Shown piece by piece: positions 51,901 through 62,827 of a stretch of DNA of 64,000 nucleotides (the first letter of the stretch is position 1; each line of letters begins with the position of its first letter). Made by a program: the position numbers and the translations under genes. The notes under the pieces were generated by a model. It had not been told where the DNA came from. It did not search any database and was given only the letters and a program-made list of their open reading frames with translations. The DNA is from Cyanoderma ruficeps (Eukaryota; Chordata; Aves; Passeriformes; Timaliidae): assembly GCA_008694505.1 (NCBI GenBank), contig VZDJ01007747.1, forward strand, positions 37,075,978 to 37,139,977. The letters are read 5' to 3'.

Positions 51901-54900
51901 ATCCCTGCCCGAGCGTCTGAAGGATGGTTCGGGCACGCGGCACAGCGTGGCAGAAGGCAGAACCATGGAATTGCTGCAGCTGGAAACGATCCCTATGATC
52001 TTCGAGTTCAACCGTGGGCTCAGCACCGCCGGGCTCAGCATCAAACCAAGTCCCTGGGCAGCATATCTACACGTCTTTTAAATCCTTCCAGGGATGGTGA
52101 CTCAACCAGTTCCCTGGGTAGCCTGTTCCAAAGGCTGAAAACCTTTCTGTCAAGAAATCTTCCCTAATATCAAACCTAAATCTCCCCCAAACCATTTCCT
52201 CATGTCCTTTTACTTGTTACCTGGGAGAAGACACCAAGCCCCACCTCATACAACCCCTCTTCAGGCATTTGTAGAGAAGGAGAAGTTTCCCCTGAGCCTT
52301 CTATTCTCCAGGCCAGAGTCCAGAGGGGTGGAACAGTTCAACCTGAAGCTGTGGAGGTAGGAGAGCAGCCAGAGTGCTGGCACTGCCCGGTTGGCACACC
52401 TGTCACTTGTGGGTCTCCTTATCCAAGCACATAGTTGTTTCCATCATTTTGGCTTTCTTCTGAGACAGACTTTGTCCCATCCTGAGGATCTCTGACCTTA
52501 GCCACTGGAGATGAGAGGGAGTAGGGAAGTACAAGGAAGAGAGATGAAGAGTGAGAAACCACCAGGACAGGAGGCAGGGGACAATTACAGTATTTATTCT
52601 AGGGCCCAGAACACATTTTGTGGCACTGGCTCCTTTCTGAGCTATAGCATTAAGTAAGACTGATTGTCAGATTGACAGAAAAAGTGTGTTCACATAGCGA
52701 TGTTATACCTTTCTCTTCTCTGCAATTCCAAGCTCCACAATGTGCCACAGTTTTTGCTAAGTTAAAGGAAAAATTTGGAGAAGTTATTTCTTCCCATGAC
52801 CTTCACACTGGTCCTGGCTCCATGGGACCTGAGTAAATTTCTTCACCTGCTGTGGATGTTTCTCCTGCTGGTTTCCTGGTGAAACCTGTACACACCCAGA
52901 GGCAGAGCCTCTCCTGCTGCTGCTGCTCCTGTGGTTGCACTGAGTGACCTGGCAGTGGGCTGGGGTCTTCTCCCTGCCCCAGAGGGATGGTCCCTCATCC
53001 TGCTGTGGCTGGCACTGGCAGATGCTAACATGGAGCATGACCACAGGACTTTGCTGCCACATGTAGGAAAGCCCAAGCTGCAGGAATCTCACTGGCTGGA
53101 CATGAGATGGATGTGTCCAAGTTGTGTCAAAACAAAAAAATGCAGAACAAGCGTCTGCCTCATACTCGCTCACGAGATGAGAAATTCCTGCTCTTTGTGA
53201 AGCCAGTTGTCATCACTGAATCATGTGAGCCCTGCTGAATTCCTGCCAGTGGCTCTAGGATTTCTACATTATTATTATTTTAGCAACACTGGCCTTCAGC
53301 TCCTTTTAACATGGGAAATGGGGTCAGAAACAGACACTTACGTGAGGAAAGTGCATTTATATGGAAAATAAAATACACAGATATCTCCGTATACTACTGA
53401 AATGATTTATGCATGATTTTAATCTGAAGGCAAAGCTTTCTTCAGAATACTTGTACAGACGTCCTTAAAGTGTGGAGGTGTGAATACATAGAAGTCAAAA
53501 CTTGAACAAAACCCTGCTGCTCTTAGTCACAGTGAGGCTTTTAGCAAGACTTAATAACACTAATGGTTGATCCTCTCTAACACTTCTAGACACCACCTCT
53601 CCCTTCACAAGTCACAGTGTGTGAGGCTGCTGGCTGGCTGGCTGACAGCTAGCATGGTCCCCTTTGGGCTGCTGATGCCATGTGAGAGCCAAGCCCTTCT
53701 GCAGCCTGGGCCAAATGCTGCATAAATGTCACGTGCTGTTGCCTCTCATGCAGGGCTGAGCATGGAGGTACCATGCAGAAGTCACCTTTCATGTTGTGAG
53801 CGTGGCATTTGTGGCTGGTGGGCCACGTCCTCGTCTCCTTCCTGGGCTTTTATGACCCAGGATTTTTATGACTGCTGAATCTTGTTTGGACAGAATCACC
53901 CTCCCTGTTGGATGCAGCTGTCGCAGACCACTGGAGTTTAGGGTCTTGGGGTTACATTGTCCACTTCAGAAATAAAACTGAAATTTCAATCCCTTAATTT
54001 ACACTTCTGTAACTCTGGTGATATAATTGACACCAAATTTTTAGGGTTATAATAGGTCTCCTCCATTTATCTAGGAGACAATATGAGATTCAGGCACAGA
54101 TTTAAGTCAAGGTTGCTAAATTAACTGTCAATCTTTTGTGACATAAAAGTACAACATTTGGTTAAAACTACTTACTTATTATAATTCTCATACATGTAAA
54201 CTGAAGAAGAGACACGGTTGATCTAGGGGGATGGATACACTGTTTAAAGAGGATGGGATGATGTTTTGGCAAATGTTTTGGAAAGATTGTGGCAAAAAAG
54301 ATAAAACCCTCAGATTTTCAGACATGATCCTCTGTCCTGTGGCATTCAACTGAGTTGGGCTTGTATGAAGGAAAGCTTCTGACTGTGGTAGGTTGCTGGC
54401 CAAAACACTTGGAGAATAAACTATGGGGACTTCCCATAGTTTTGAACATCCTTAAACTGTGGGGACTGTAAAGAGTGTATGGTCACAAAGTAAAGCTATG
54501 GGCATGCCAGATCCAGATTACCTGGTTAATAAGTGTTTTCATCCTTCACCAGGCAACCGGGCAAAAAAAGATTGATCCTTTAGACCATAGTTGTAGAGAT
54601 TTCCTGACCTATTCCACCTTCTTATCCCACCTATTGTTTAATGCCATCATCCCCCAGATTTGAGCTTATTTCTTTTTCCTTCACTGACCAGCCCCTGCGA
54701 GATGATCTCCATGTGTCTCCAGAGCATCCTGGTGCACAGGAAATGCTTGTTCAGCAGCAGCCCTGTCATGCATGCAGCTCACTAAGCCTTCGGCCAATTT
54801 GGCAACTGCTGGCCCACTTTGTTGTCATCATCTTTGCTGCATTTTATTTTCCCAATGGGTAATTTTTCCCTTGCTACTTTGGAAAGATCTCAACTGAGGC

Positions 54901-57900
54901 CAGAAAAAGGCATTTAGTATGTTGTGTTTAGGGAATTATGTTTATATTCAGGATTTTCACCTCCTGAAGGACTACTTGGAGCAGGACTGACCAGCCAGAG
55001 ACACAGCTGGGGTGACACCAGAGTCATTAGAGGCACCAAGGCAATGGCGGGGAGAGACACACAGATAAAAATACTCTTCATCAGTTCTTTTAGACACCAC
55101 CTTTTACTTTTACAACTGTAGGCATGTCTAAGTTGCATCTGAACAACTAGAAACAAGGGAGGATTTCTGGTGCCCACGAAGGCTGTCTTTGTGCCCTCGC
55201 AGTGTTACAGGTCTTGGTGTGCATCTGCACAGATTTTGACCTGTGGTCTGCAGGTTGTGACTTTACATCACCCATGGAAAAGCTTCAGCACCTTCTCACA
55301 GGCTCCAGAGCAGTCCTGAGAGAGAAACAGCCCCGAAAGAGCTGATTGCAATGTCATTGCTGTGGGAACACCTTCAGTAATTCAATAAAAATGGATGTTT
55401 AACCAAATGCCAGGCAGCAGGTGGGTTGGAAAGAAGGGTGATTGGCAACAGACATTGGCTTGCATCTTCCTGCTGTGATCTTGCTCTGCAAAATAAAGCT
55501 GGATGAGGCATTAATCTCTTTCAGGTGCTTTCATTCTTCTTCAAGTGAGGGAGCAGGGTTAAAGAGGGCTGCACAGAGCTCTTGGGCGCTGTTTCTGCCT
55601 GCTACAAACACATCCCTCCCCCAGGCAGTTGCTGCAATTGCTGGAGGCTTAATAATGTCTATTCAGTCCTCTACTCACAAAACCCTTGATGTATCCAGAA
55701 AATGGAGTTAACCACGTGGCTGCTTTTTGCAGGCACTCCTCTCTCCTCCAGTTTTCCTGGAATTTCTTCTCTGTAGCTGGGAATCTTCTCCACTTCTGCC
55801 CCTGCATGTATGCCTTGGGTGTGTAGCTGCCATCTCTTCTGGGCTTTCTGCTCAACCATTGTCCCCCTGCCCAAGCTACACAGCTCTCTCATTACTCTGC
55901 CACAAGTCCCCTTACATCTCCACTCCTCCCACACCCTCCTCCTGATGATTCTGATCCATTTTAATGTTATGTAATGGATCTTGTCCTGCCCTTGTCCTTT
56001 TGCTCTAGTTAGGAGCTGGCTCTGGAAGCAGGTTGTGTTTTGCCATTTGAAGGTGCTGCTCCAGGGTTTTGCAAAATGGTTCAGCTCAGGAGTGTTTCTG
56101 TCTTGCTGCTGATACTAAGTTTTGTCTCTTTAGTGACTAAGGCAGAATATTACTGAAAGACTGACTTGGTGAACCATGTAAAACAGCCAGGAGAGTAATA
56201 GTATTGTGATAAGGAACTGAAATGCTTTGTTTGGAAAAGAGGACGCTTTGACTATAAACAGACTAAAATGAATACATATGTTCTTCTAGTTTAAAAAAAT
56301 ATTGTAAGAAGCCCAGAAAGCTGGGAGGGGATATGCTGATCTTTGCAATATAAATTATCTCATCTATTTTGATCTGTACTGACCAGCAAATGCCCTACCA
56401 ATCTGCCTCACTGAATGACTTAGATATTTCAGATTTAAGACTTGTCCTTGGGCCTATTTCAGATCATCAATCACATCAGTCTCCTGTTGGCTTTGCTCTT
56501 GAAAAGGCAACTGGCCAGTCCATGGTACTAGAAGTAGCTGTTGAGCTCTGTTGTCTGGGTTAGGGTTAATCACAGCAGCTTACTTCCTTCGGTGCTGAAT
56601 CATCAAGGGGAAAAAATGTAAGCTTGGCAATAAAATATGTATGTGCTGCATTGTAGATTTTCAAGCTTGCCTTTGCAAATTAAAACCAGAAGCGTATTTT
56701 ATAGAGAGAGCTCAGAAAGCCTGAAATGACTTTTCTCCTCTTCAATAAGTTATTTTATCCATATTCTTAAATAGAAGCTGTGCTACTGAAAGGACTTTTG
56801 TAGCTCTGGTGGAATAGTTAGAGTACAAAAATAAACATAAAAAATTGAAAAGGCTGTTCTGGGTTAGGAAGAGAAAAGTCTCTCTGTACCAACCTGTCAG
56901 TGGATGGGACTGTGAGGGGAGGTGACACTGTCTTCCTTTGAGCCCAGGGAAGCCTTTGCACCAAAAAAAAATTGGAAAATTTTAGACTCTTTCAAGCACA
57001 GAAGAAGCAGCGATTGAAGCCTGCCAGGTGAATTGGGAGACCTGAGAAACTCCTTCTATATCAGCCCCTGTCATTTCTCTTATGAAAATGAGGAAAGATG
57101 TGGCTGAACTCTTCTGGTATTGCCAGAGCTTAGAGAAAATGAGCTGTCACGGGCAAGGATGGGGATCTTCTGGTGATTTCTATGTGCAGAGACCCAGGCC
57201 TGTGGGTGCAAGGTTGCAGGAACAGACCGTACAGCTGCAGCCTGGGATCTGGCCTTGGAGAGCTTCCTGCTGCTGGCTCTCCAGGCAGGCAGGCTCTGGC
57301 CCAGCTACGTGTATCCACACTTATTTATATAAGCACACATCCTGCAGAATTATCCTTGGCCCTTGCAGAGCTGCACCCTCCAAAACATATGTAAGCACTG
57401 GCGTTAGGAAACATTGGGAAAGTCAAAACACCACATCAGCACACATACATATTTAAGCCTGGCTATAAAGCAAGGTTTTGTATAAACCAGAACTTTTCTC
57501 TCTTGATTCTGTGTATACTCACTCTTGATAACCTGAAATCTCCAGCTGTTTCACTCCTGGGTTTTTACAAGACAGAGCTGTGGCTGACATATGGGTCATA
57601 CATCAGCTTGCATGATGGGGAGAGATGGCCAGAAGAGGTTGCATGGATACCTCTAGTAAGGAAAGACAGAGAGAAAATGGCATGGTATGCTGAAAAAGAG
57701 TCAAGCTTAAATCTAATTTTATCTTAGATCTAGATTTAGGTTTAGAACCAGGTTTAGGACCCAGCAGCAAGGAGCCACTTTTGCTAATCAGTGAATGAGT
57801 TTTGGTAGCTTTGAGTTTGTAAGGGGCATCCTGGATCACAAGTAGTGGAAAAGCTTTATCCACTAAGCAGGAGTGTTGTAGAATCGCCCCTGTTTATCAC

Positions 57901-60900
57901 ATACTGAGAAGAATAGCTTCAGTTGCCATGGAAAATATTTATATGGGTTTGGTTCCTCATCTACAAAACAGATTTATCCTCTTCAGCCAGCATCTTTGTT
58001 AATGAACAATAGCTATGTTGCTTAATAGATTTCCTCTCCCTACATAAATATAGTAAAGATATCAAAGTGTAGATGACATGTAGCACAGTCTGAAACCAGA
58101 GATGTCTTTCCTCTCCCGTGCTAACACCTCCTCCTGCTCACAGAAGGAGCCAGTCCTCAGGTGAACCCTGGGACAGCATATCAGTGGAATTTCACATCTC
58201 TTCCATCAGCTATCCATTGCTTCCCTGTGCCTCTCCTGGCCAGCTGGGCAGAAAGAGGCATCTGCTAAATGCAGCAAGTCTGCTGCTGCTCAGAGAGCTG
58301 GAGCAGGGAGAAGCAGCACCACATCCAGACCTGCCTGCTGCATTTTCCCTTCGGTTTCCTCTGCTTGTTCCAGCGTGTTGCCGGAACACTTTTTTGGTCC
58401 AGCTGAATAAGCAGAATTCTGAGATGCCATTGAGAACGGGCCTGTGCCACATCTCAAACTGACTGATGGCTAATAGCACTCCTGCACAGCAAAAGTGGTT
58501 GGGGAGACTGTGTGTGCCTCAGTTTCATTATTTCATCATTCCATATCAGAGAGAGTAACTAAAAGGACATTTGTAGCTTGGTCCTGGAGGCAGCAGAGGG
58601 GGAAATGCCTCTTACTTTTGAAAAAAATGCGAGCAGATGTAAAAAGATCATTCACTCTCTCCAAATGCCCCATGAAGAACTGTGCCCAGCACATACAACC
58701 CTCTAGTCTAAAATAATAGCTACAATGCATTAATTTTCTGCTCAGGAGAGGGAAAAAAAGTGCCAAATAATTCTCGTCCAACCCTCAAGGTAACAAAGGA
58801 GATTAATTGCTAATGACCCTGGTGACAAACAGAGATAGTGTCACTCTCTTCATTGGGATGTGGCTGAACTCAAGCCAGTCCTCTCCACACTATGTTTTCC
58901 CCTCTGTAAGGAACATTTGACTGCCTCCAGACTTATGTCCAAGGTCTCTCAAATGTGGGTGTGATAATGTTAGTATATAGGACTATCCAGGAGGTAGTCA
59001 GGAGACTATCAGGAGGTAGTGACATCCAATTATACCAGCAGGATTAATTGCTGGAGCTCTTGCTAACTAGATAATTTCTTTCTCTCTCCAAGCTGGCATT
59101 GTACAAAATGCTATTCCTTGATTATCCCCAGATGTAGCACTGCATGCAGCATCTGGCTGAGATGAAGCTTTTTTAGAAATGCCTTGACCTTAATAACTAA
59201 CTCACAGAGGGGATTGTGCCTAGCTAGGGGAAACACTGAAATCCTATAATGGAAGGTACTGTTGATGAACCAGGTATTATTTAATGCAATTATCATAATG
59301 TACTGAGCCAGGAAAGGAGTTTGTATGGATATAATTTTTTCTAGTTTGCTGCTTAACAGAAATTTTTGGTGTTGGGCTGTTTCTGCCAGTTCTGATGCCT
59401 TATTTATTTTGTGAGGTAATGTGGCTCAATTACAATCCATAATATAGAACTAGACTAATTTCCAATTAAGTGTCCCCTTCCAAGATAGAATCCCAGGGTT
59501 AACTTGGTTCTCATTACAATGACTTTATTTTGGCTAAAGAATGATCAGGTCATTAGCAACCCATATGCAGATGATTACGTTTAAACAAATATGCCAGGAG
59601 TAGAAGTTTAAACTCTCTTTAGCAGGGAAAACAGAAAACATATTGAATTTGGTCATGGGAGCACAAATGCTCAATTTACTGAGCAAGAAGCTGAATGCCT
59701 GCCCCCTCAGTGAGAGTCAGAAGAAATAGCAGCAGAACAGATCCCCAGTACATCAGTAGAAAGGTGAACCTGGTGGTGTTCAGGCTTGCACAGAGTGATT
59801 AACTCCTATGAGGCACTGGTGAAACCAAAAATGTATTTCTTTAGTTGCCAATATTGGAGAAGGACACTATAAAATAATTGGCTACAGGAGCAAAAGAAGC
59901 ATTTCCTGGGTCATCTAACCATCTTCCTTCAAAATCAAGAGAGAATCATTTATTTGACCAAGTAAACAGAAAGCAGAGGAGGTCTCTTTGCTCTTTGCAA
60001 ACACAGTGTGAAGGAATGCACCAGGGAATGCAGAGAGCTACTTAAGATAAAGGACAATGCTGGCACAACAACAATGGACATAAACTGGCCACAAATACTT
60101 TTAAACAGGAAATTAAAAGGCAATTTCTAGCCATTAGAAGAGTGATCTATTGGCAAAGTTTTCCTGTGGGAGTAGTTGGGGAGGAAAAGAATTAGTTTTA
60201 AGATATTATTAAAAGTGTGATAAAACACAACTGCTAGAGATGTGATAAAGTAGGATGAGGAAGAAATAAAGTCCCCTCATATCTGGCAAATGTTGAATTG
60301 CTTTTCAGGGAAGGCATCCACAGCATTATGTGGGACAAAATGATCTTTTAGGGGAGATCAATAAAACACCTTGATATGTACAGAAGGACGTATATGGACT
60401 TTCAGACTAACCAGATTAAAAAAGACTGAGGTTTATTAGGGAAATTTCCTTGGCACTTAACTGTGTGTGGATGAGGGGGAATGGGGTTTCTCAACTCAGC
60501 CTATTCTGAGATTCTGTAATACTCACTTTGTAATGATTTTTCTTTTCCTCTTCATTTACAGGCCAATGTCAGACTGTACAGAAAGGTATGAAGTGTCTTT
60601 CCTTGCTGTTCTTGGAGAACCTCAAAACTATAAGTATTTCTTCATGATTTCCTGACAAGTATACTCATGTTGGTGCTACAGTGGGTTTTCTTACAAGAGA
60701 TGGGGGCTCTTTCACACAGTGTAGTACTTTGCTGCTGTGACAACAGTATTTGTTACCAGCCAGAATCATTTCCAAGAGAAGGACACTCAAATGTAGACCC
60801 ATTACTATAACAGCCAGTAATTTTATGAAGAGATGTCTTTCTCTTTTTCACTTCTAAGTGGGTTGAAGGTGTTACCAACCCTTATCCTTCCTAAGATCTC

Positions 60901-62827
60901 CTAATGTGATTTCTTAAGAGGTATTGGGTTTATAAGAACATCCATGTAATCATATTATGGGTATGCTCACCTGTGAGTTAAGCACCAGAATGATTTTTCA
61001 TCTCTTTGGGAAATATCAGTCAAATTTCATGGAGGGTCTGTAGTTTCAGAGTCATTAAACTCTACAAATTTTGTGGGACCAAGCAGAGAAAAGAGATAAT
61101 TTAGTGGTATGTTCCCAACTAAAGAAAAAAACTTACAGGCTCACACACCTACTCATGGAATCCATATGACAATTCAAGAACAGGGGAGACAGTGATATCA
61201 CAAATACATTTTTATTCAGGAGCCTGAGTTTTTCTCACCAGCAAATTCCCACTTCTCTCTCAGAAATTCTCTGGTCAAATTCCTAAGCTCAAATGATATC
61301 TCCAGAACCAAGCATGCTTCTCATCATCCTTCTATAAGTGGTTTTAAGCATGCAATTCAGTTTGCAAACTGTTTCCAACTTACCTGAGAACTGAAGAAAT
61401 AAATCCATTGGACATGGCATTTGTTATGTTCTCTTTGTCCATTCAGAATGTCGGTGGTTATTTTTCCTATGCTCATCTCCTTTTCATAGCCAAATGCGTG
61501 GATATTGCCCTGAGTTCTTGTACTGATGTTGCCTACACTCAGATGGTGTACCCTAACTTTCTGGACCAGAAGTCTCGAGAAGTGATTGAGTACAGCTCCG
61601 AGTACTTGCTCATCAGCGTGCTGCACAACTTGCTCCAGGGGGAATGCAACCCCGACCTGAGGCTGCTGGGCTGCTCAGTGCTGGCCCCACAGTGTCAAAA
61701 GGACAAAGCCATAAAGCCCTGCAGGCACGTCTGTGAAAATCTCAAAAAGAATTGTCTCCCTGCCTTCGATGCCATAGACATGGCCTGGCCCTACTTCTTG
61801 GACTGTGACCGGTTCTTTGCTGGGGAGGAGGAGGGGTGCTTTGACCCGCTGGAAAAGCTGCGAGGTGAGGAAGGGAGCTCTGCTGGCACACCTTGTCTGC
61901 ATGGGAGGGTCTCCTCTCACTCAGCTTGGCTTACCCATGACACAAAACCTCTTCACTTGTCATCCCAGCCTGTTTGTAGAGACCTGTGATGTGTCATTAA
62001 TTTTGTTCAACCTATTTTAAACACTTAATTTAACGTGAGAAGTATCTATTTCTCTGCTGCATTTAAAAAGAGCATCAAGACAGGCAGCTCAGAGCAAGAT
62101 ACTTGGATGTATTTAGATAAGCCCTGTGCTGTATGATAGCTGTCTATATATTTGAAATATTTTATTTAAAAACTGAAACTTTAGTGCACTTGTAAATCTG
62201 TGACTGCCTGTCAAGCTTAACAGCTCATTAAAATATTCTCATTAATTATTGCCACAGATTTTTGTTTGGATGAAGGAAATCCAGATAGCTCAAGACAGAT
62301 GCATGTCATAAAAAAAGTGATTCACCAAGTTTAAAGGGAAAAATCTGTACAATTTGTTACTGAAATGAGCTAGCATGCCAAAGGTCAAATTTAGTTGGAG
62401 ATTGCACAAATATTTGTTAGTGTGCACATGCATTAGTAGGATTTGGCAAACAAAACGTGCCACAATAAAGTGTGGGATGTACTACGTACATTTAAGGTTT
62501 TGATTACAGCTTTATTTTCTACAATTCGACTTCTAAAGATAATTTGGAAAAAAGTGCATGTTTTCATACAGTCCTCTATGGTTTTAAACACTGTGTTATG
62601 ATTTTTCATTGCAGGAGAAGTAGATGCTGAGGAAGATTTGCCTTCAGACTTGCCAGCAACTTTTATTCAGTTCAAACACCATTCATATTCCCAAATGGTG
62701 AGCACCCTGAAGAAGACTGCTTCTAAGTGCTCCCACATTGCCACAACTTACAGCATAGGTCGCAGCTTTGAAGGGAAGGATCTTTTTGTGATTGAGTTTT
62801 CAACCAAGCCTGGACACCACGAACTGC
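48903..62827 (+). CDS. CPZ: Carboxypeptidase Z, 5' four coding exons (partial, continues past window)
   Basis: Exons 48903-48990, 60562-60585, 61490-61864 and 62615-62827 join in phase 1 throughout to 233 residues plus one base, against about 650 residues in human CPZ. CPZ is a secreted zinc carboxypeptidase (M14, CPN/E subfamily) that removes C-terminal basic residues and binds Wnt proteins through a frizzled-type domain. Visible in order are a signal peptide (about 1-17, MVLRFLLLLGGLL core), a short Cys-containing linker (Cys22, Cys32), the frizzled cysteine-rich domain (about 39-162) with ten cysteines (40, 48, 90, 99, 106, 115, 119, 126, 143, 154), and the start of the peptidase domain from Thr178. 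The metal-binding HxxE motif lies in later exons outside the window. GPR78 upstream supports the assignment by synteny. Confidence 0.93.
51398..51560 (-). mobile_element. CR1 LINE 3' fragment (short)
   Basis: About 160 bp match the reverse-oriented CR1 3' end: atagaatggtttg, cgggaccttaaaagtcatc, ggggacaccttccact, cagcctggccttgaacacg. The similarity stops near 51560, close to the CpG-dense island. Confidence 0.85.
51630..51955. promoter_or_regulatory. Isolated CpG-dense island in CPZ intron 1
   Basis: About 320 bp are extremely rich in CpG and GC, abruptly bounded by AT-richer sequence and by CR1 fragments on both sides (ending ~51560 and starting ~51958). It contains CCGCGG and GCGGCCGC sites and a CTCF-like core on the minus strand at 51797-51809. 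Open frames on both strands are compositional. It may be an alternative promoter, an insulator or an inserted GC-rich fragment; nothing in the sequence decides among these. Confidence 0.5.
51958..52335 (-). mobile_element. CR1 LINE 3' fragment
   Basis: Reverse-oriented CR1 3' sequence runs from the ggaattgctgcagctgg segment through ccagggatggtgactcaac, ccctgggtagcctgttcc, cttgttacctgggagaag and tctccaggccagagtc. It belongs to a different subfamily from the fragment at 51398, so the two are separate insertions. Confidence 0.87.
58981..59025. repeat. 22-23-bp tandem duplication
   Basis: The unit gactatccaggaggtagtc plus four bases is repeated once with a one-base deletion and a few differences. 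It lies in CPZ intron 1. Confidence 0.85.
59800..60230 (+). mobile_element. Probable ancient L3/CR1-like LINE relic (3' part)
   Basis: Segments such as gaggcactggtgaaacc, ggacataaactgg, aggaaattaaaaggcaattt, ctagccattagaagagtg and gggagtagttgggg follow the order of the 3' coding end of old L3/CR1-type LINEs known from reptiles. The copy is heavily mutated and in the same orientation as CPZ. It ends about 330 bp before the CPZ microexon. Confidence 0.45.
60562..60585 (+). CDS. CPZ: CPZ coding microexon 2 (24 nt)
   Basis: A strong pyrimidine tract and cag acceptor (60531-60561) are followed by 24 nt and the donor gtatga. Entering and leaving in phase 1, it encodes G-Q-C-Q-T-V-Q-K and then hands a G to exon 3 to make Ala38. 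The Gly-x-Cys matches the GEC recalled for human CPZ just before its frizzled domain. Skipping this exon would keep the frame and remove Cys32. Confidence 0.82.
60586..61489 (+). other. CPZ: CPZ intron 2
   Basis: The 904-bp intron lies between the microexon and the frizzled exon. No repeat or RNA gene is seen. The exon 3 frame stays open upstream to 61408, but that part is intronic. Confidence 0.8.
61490..61864 (+). CDS. CPZ: CPZ coding exon 3 (frizzled-type cysteine-rich domain)
   Basis: The exon runs from the acceptor ttttcatag to the donor gtgagg and spans 375 nt. It encodes the whole cysteine-rich domain, from KCVDIALSSC to CFDPLEKLR, with all ten conserved cysteines. It includes PNFL, the CNPDLRLLGC segment and FDAIDMAWPYFLDC, strongly like CPZ of other vertebrates. 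This domain is the Wnt-binding part of the enzyme. Confidence 0.95.
61865..62614 (+). other. CPZ: CPZ intron 3
   Basis: The 750-bp, AT-rich intron shows no recognisable element. Confidence 0.8.
62615..62827 (+). CDS. CPZ: CPZ coding exon 4 (start of M14 peptidase domain)
   Basis: The exon runs from acceptor cattgcag to donor gtgagt and spans 213 nt, phase 1 at both ends. It encodes an acidic linker (VDAEEDLPSDLP) and the N-terminal strand and helix of the carboxypeptidase fold (FIQFKHHSYSQMV, TYSIGRSFEGKDLFVIEFS, KPGHHEL). No catalytic residue is reached yet; the next exon is not in the window. Confidence 0.94.

Larger units (their letters stand above)
48991..60561 (+). other. CPZ: CPZ intron 1 (11.6 kb)
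   Basis: The intron runs from gtaagg to the cag before the microexon. It contains two CR1 fragments, a CpG-dense island at 51.63-51.95 kb and a probable ancient LINE relic at 59.8-60.2 kb, all listed separately. Apart from these, no exon, RNA gene or clear repeat is recognisable in 49.0-51.4 kb or 52.4-59.8 kb. Confidence 0.8.

Noticed and set aside
51503..52081. 192-codon plus-strand frame and two minus-strand frames of more than 100 codons in CPZ intron 1
   Set aside because: They run across CR1 sequence and the CpG-dense island, and the products are compositional. No homology is recognised.
56556..56570. Telomere-like GGGTTAGGGTTA, also the complementary form near 18327
   Set aside because: Only about two units each, which is expected by chance. 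Not an interstitial telomeric array.
61408..61489. Upstream extension of the CPZ frizzled exon from an ATG at 61408
   Set aside because: A good acceptor at 61489 joins in phase to the microexon and to the signal peptide exon at 48903. The extension encodes no conserved CPZ sequence.
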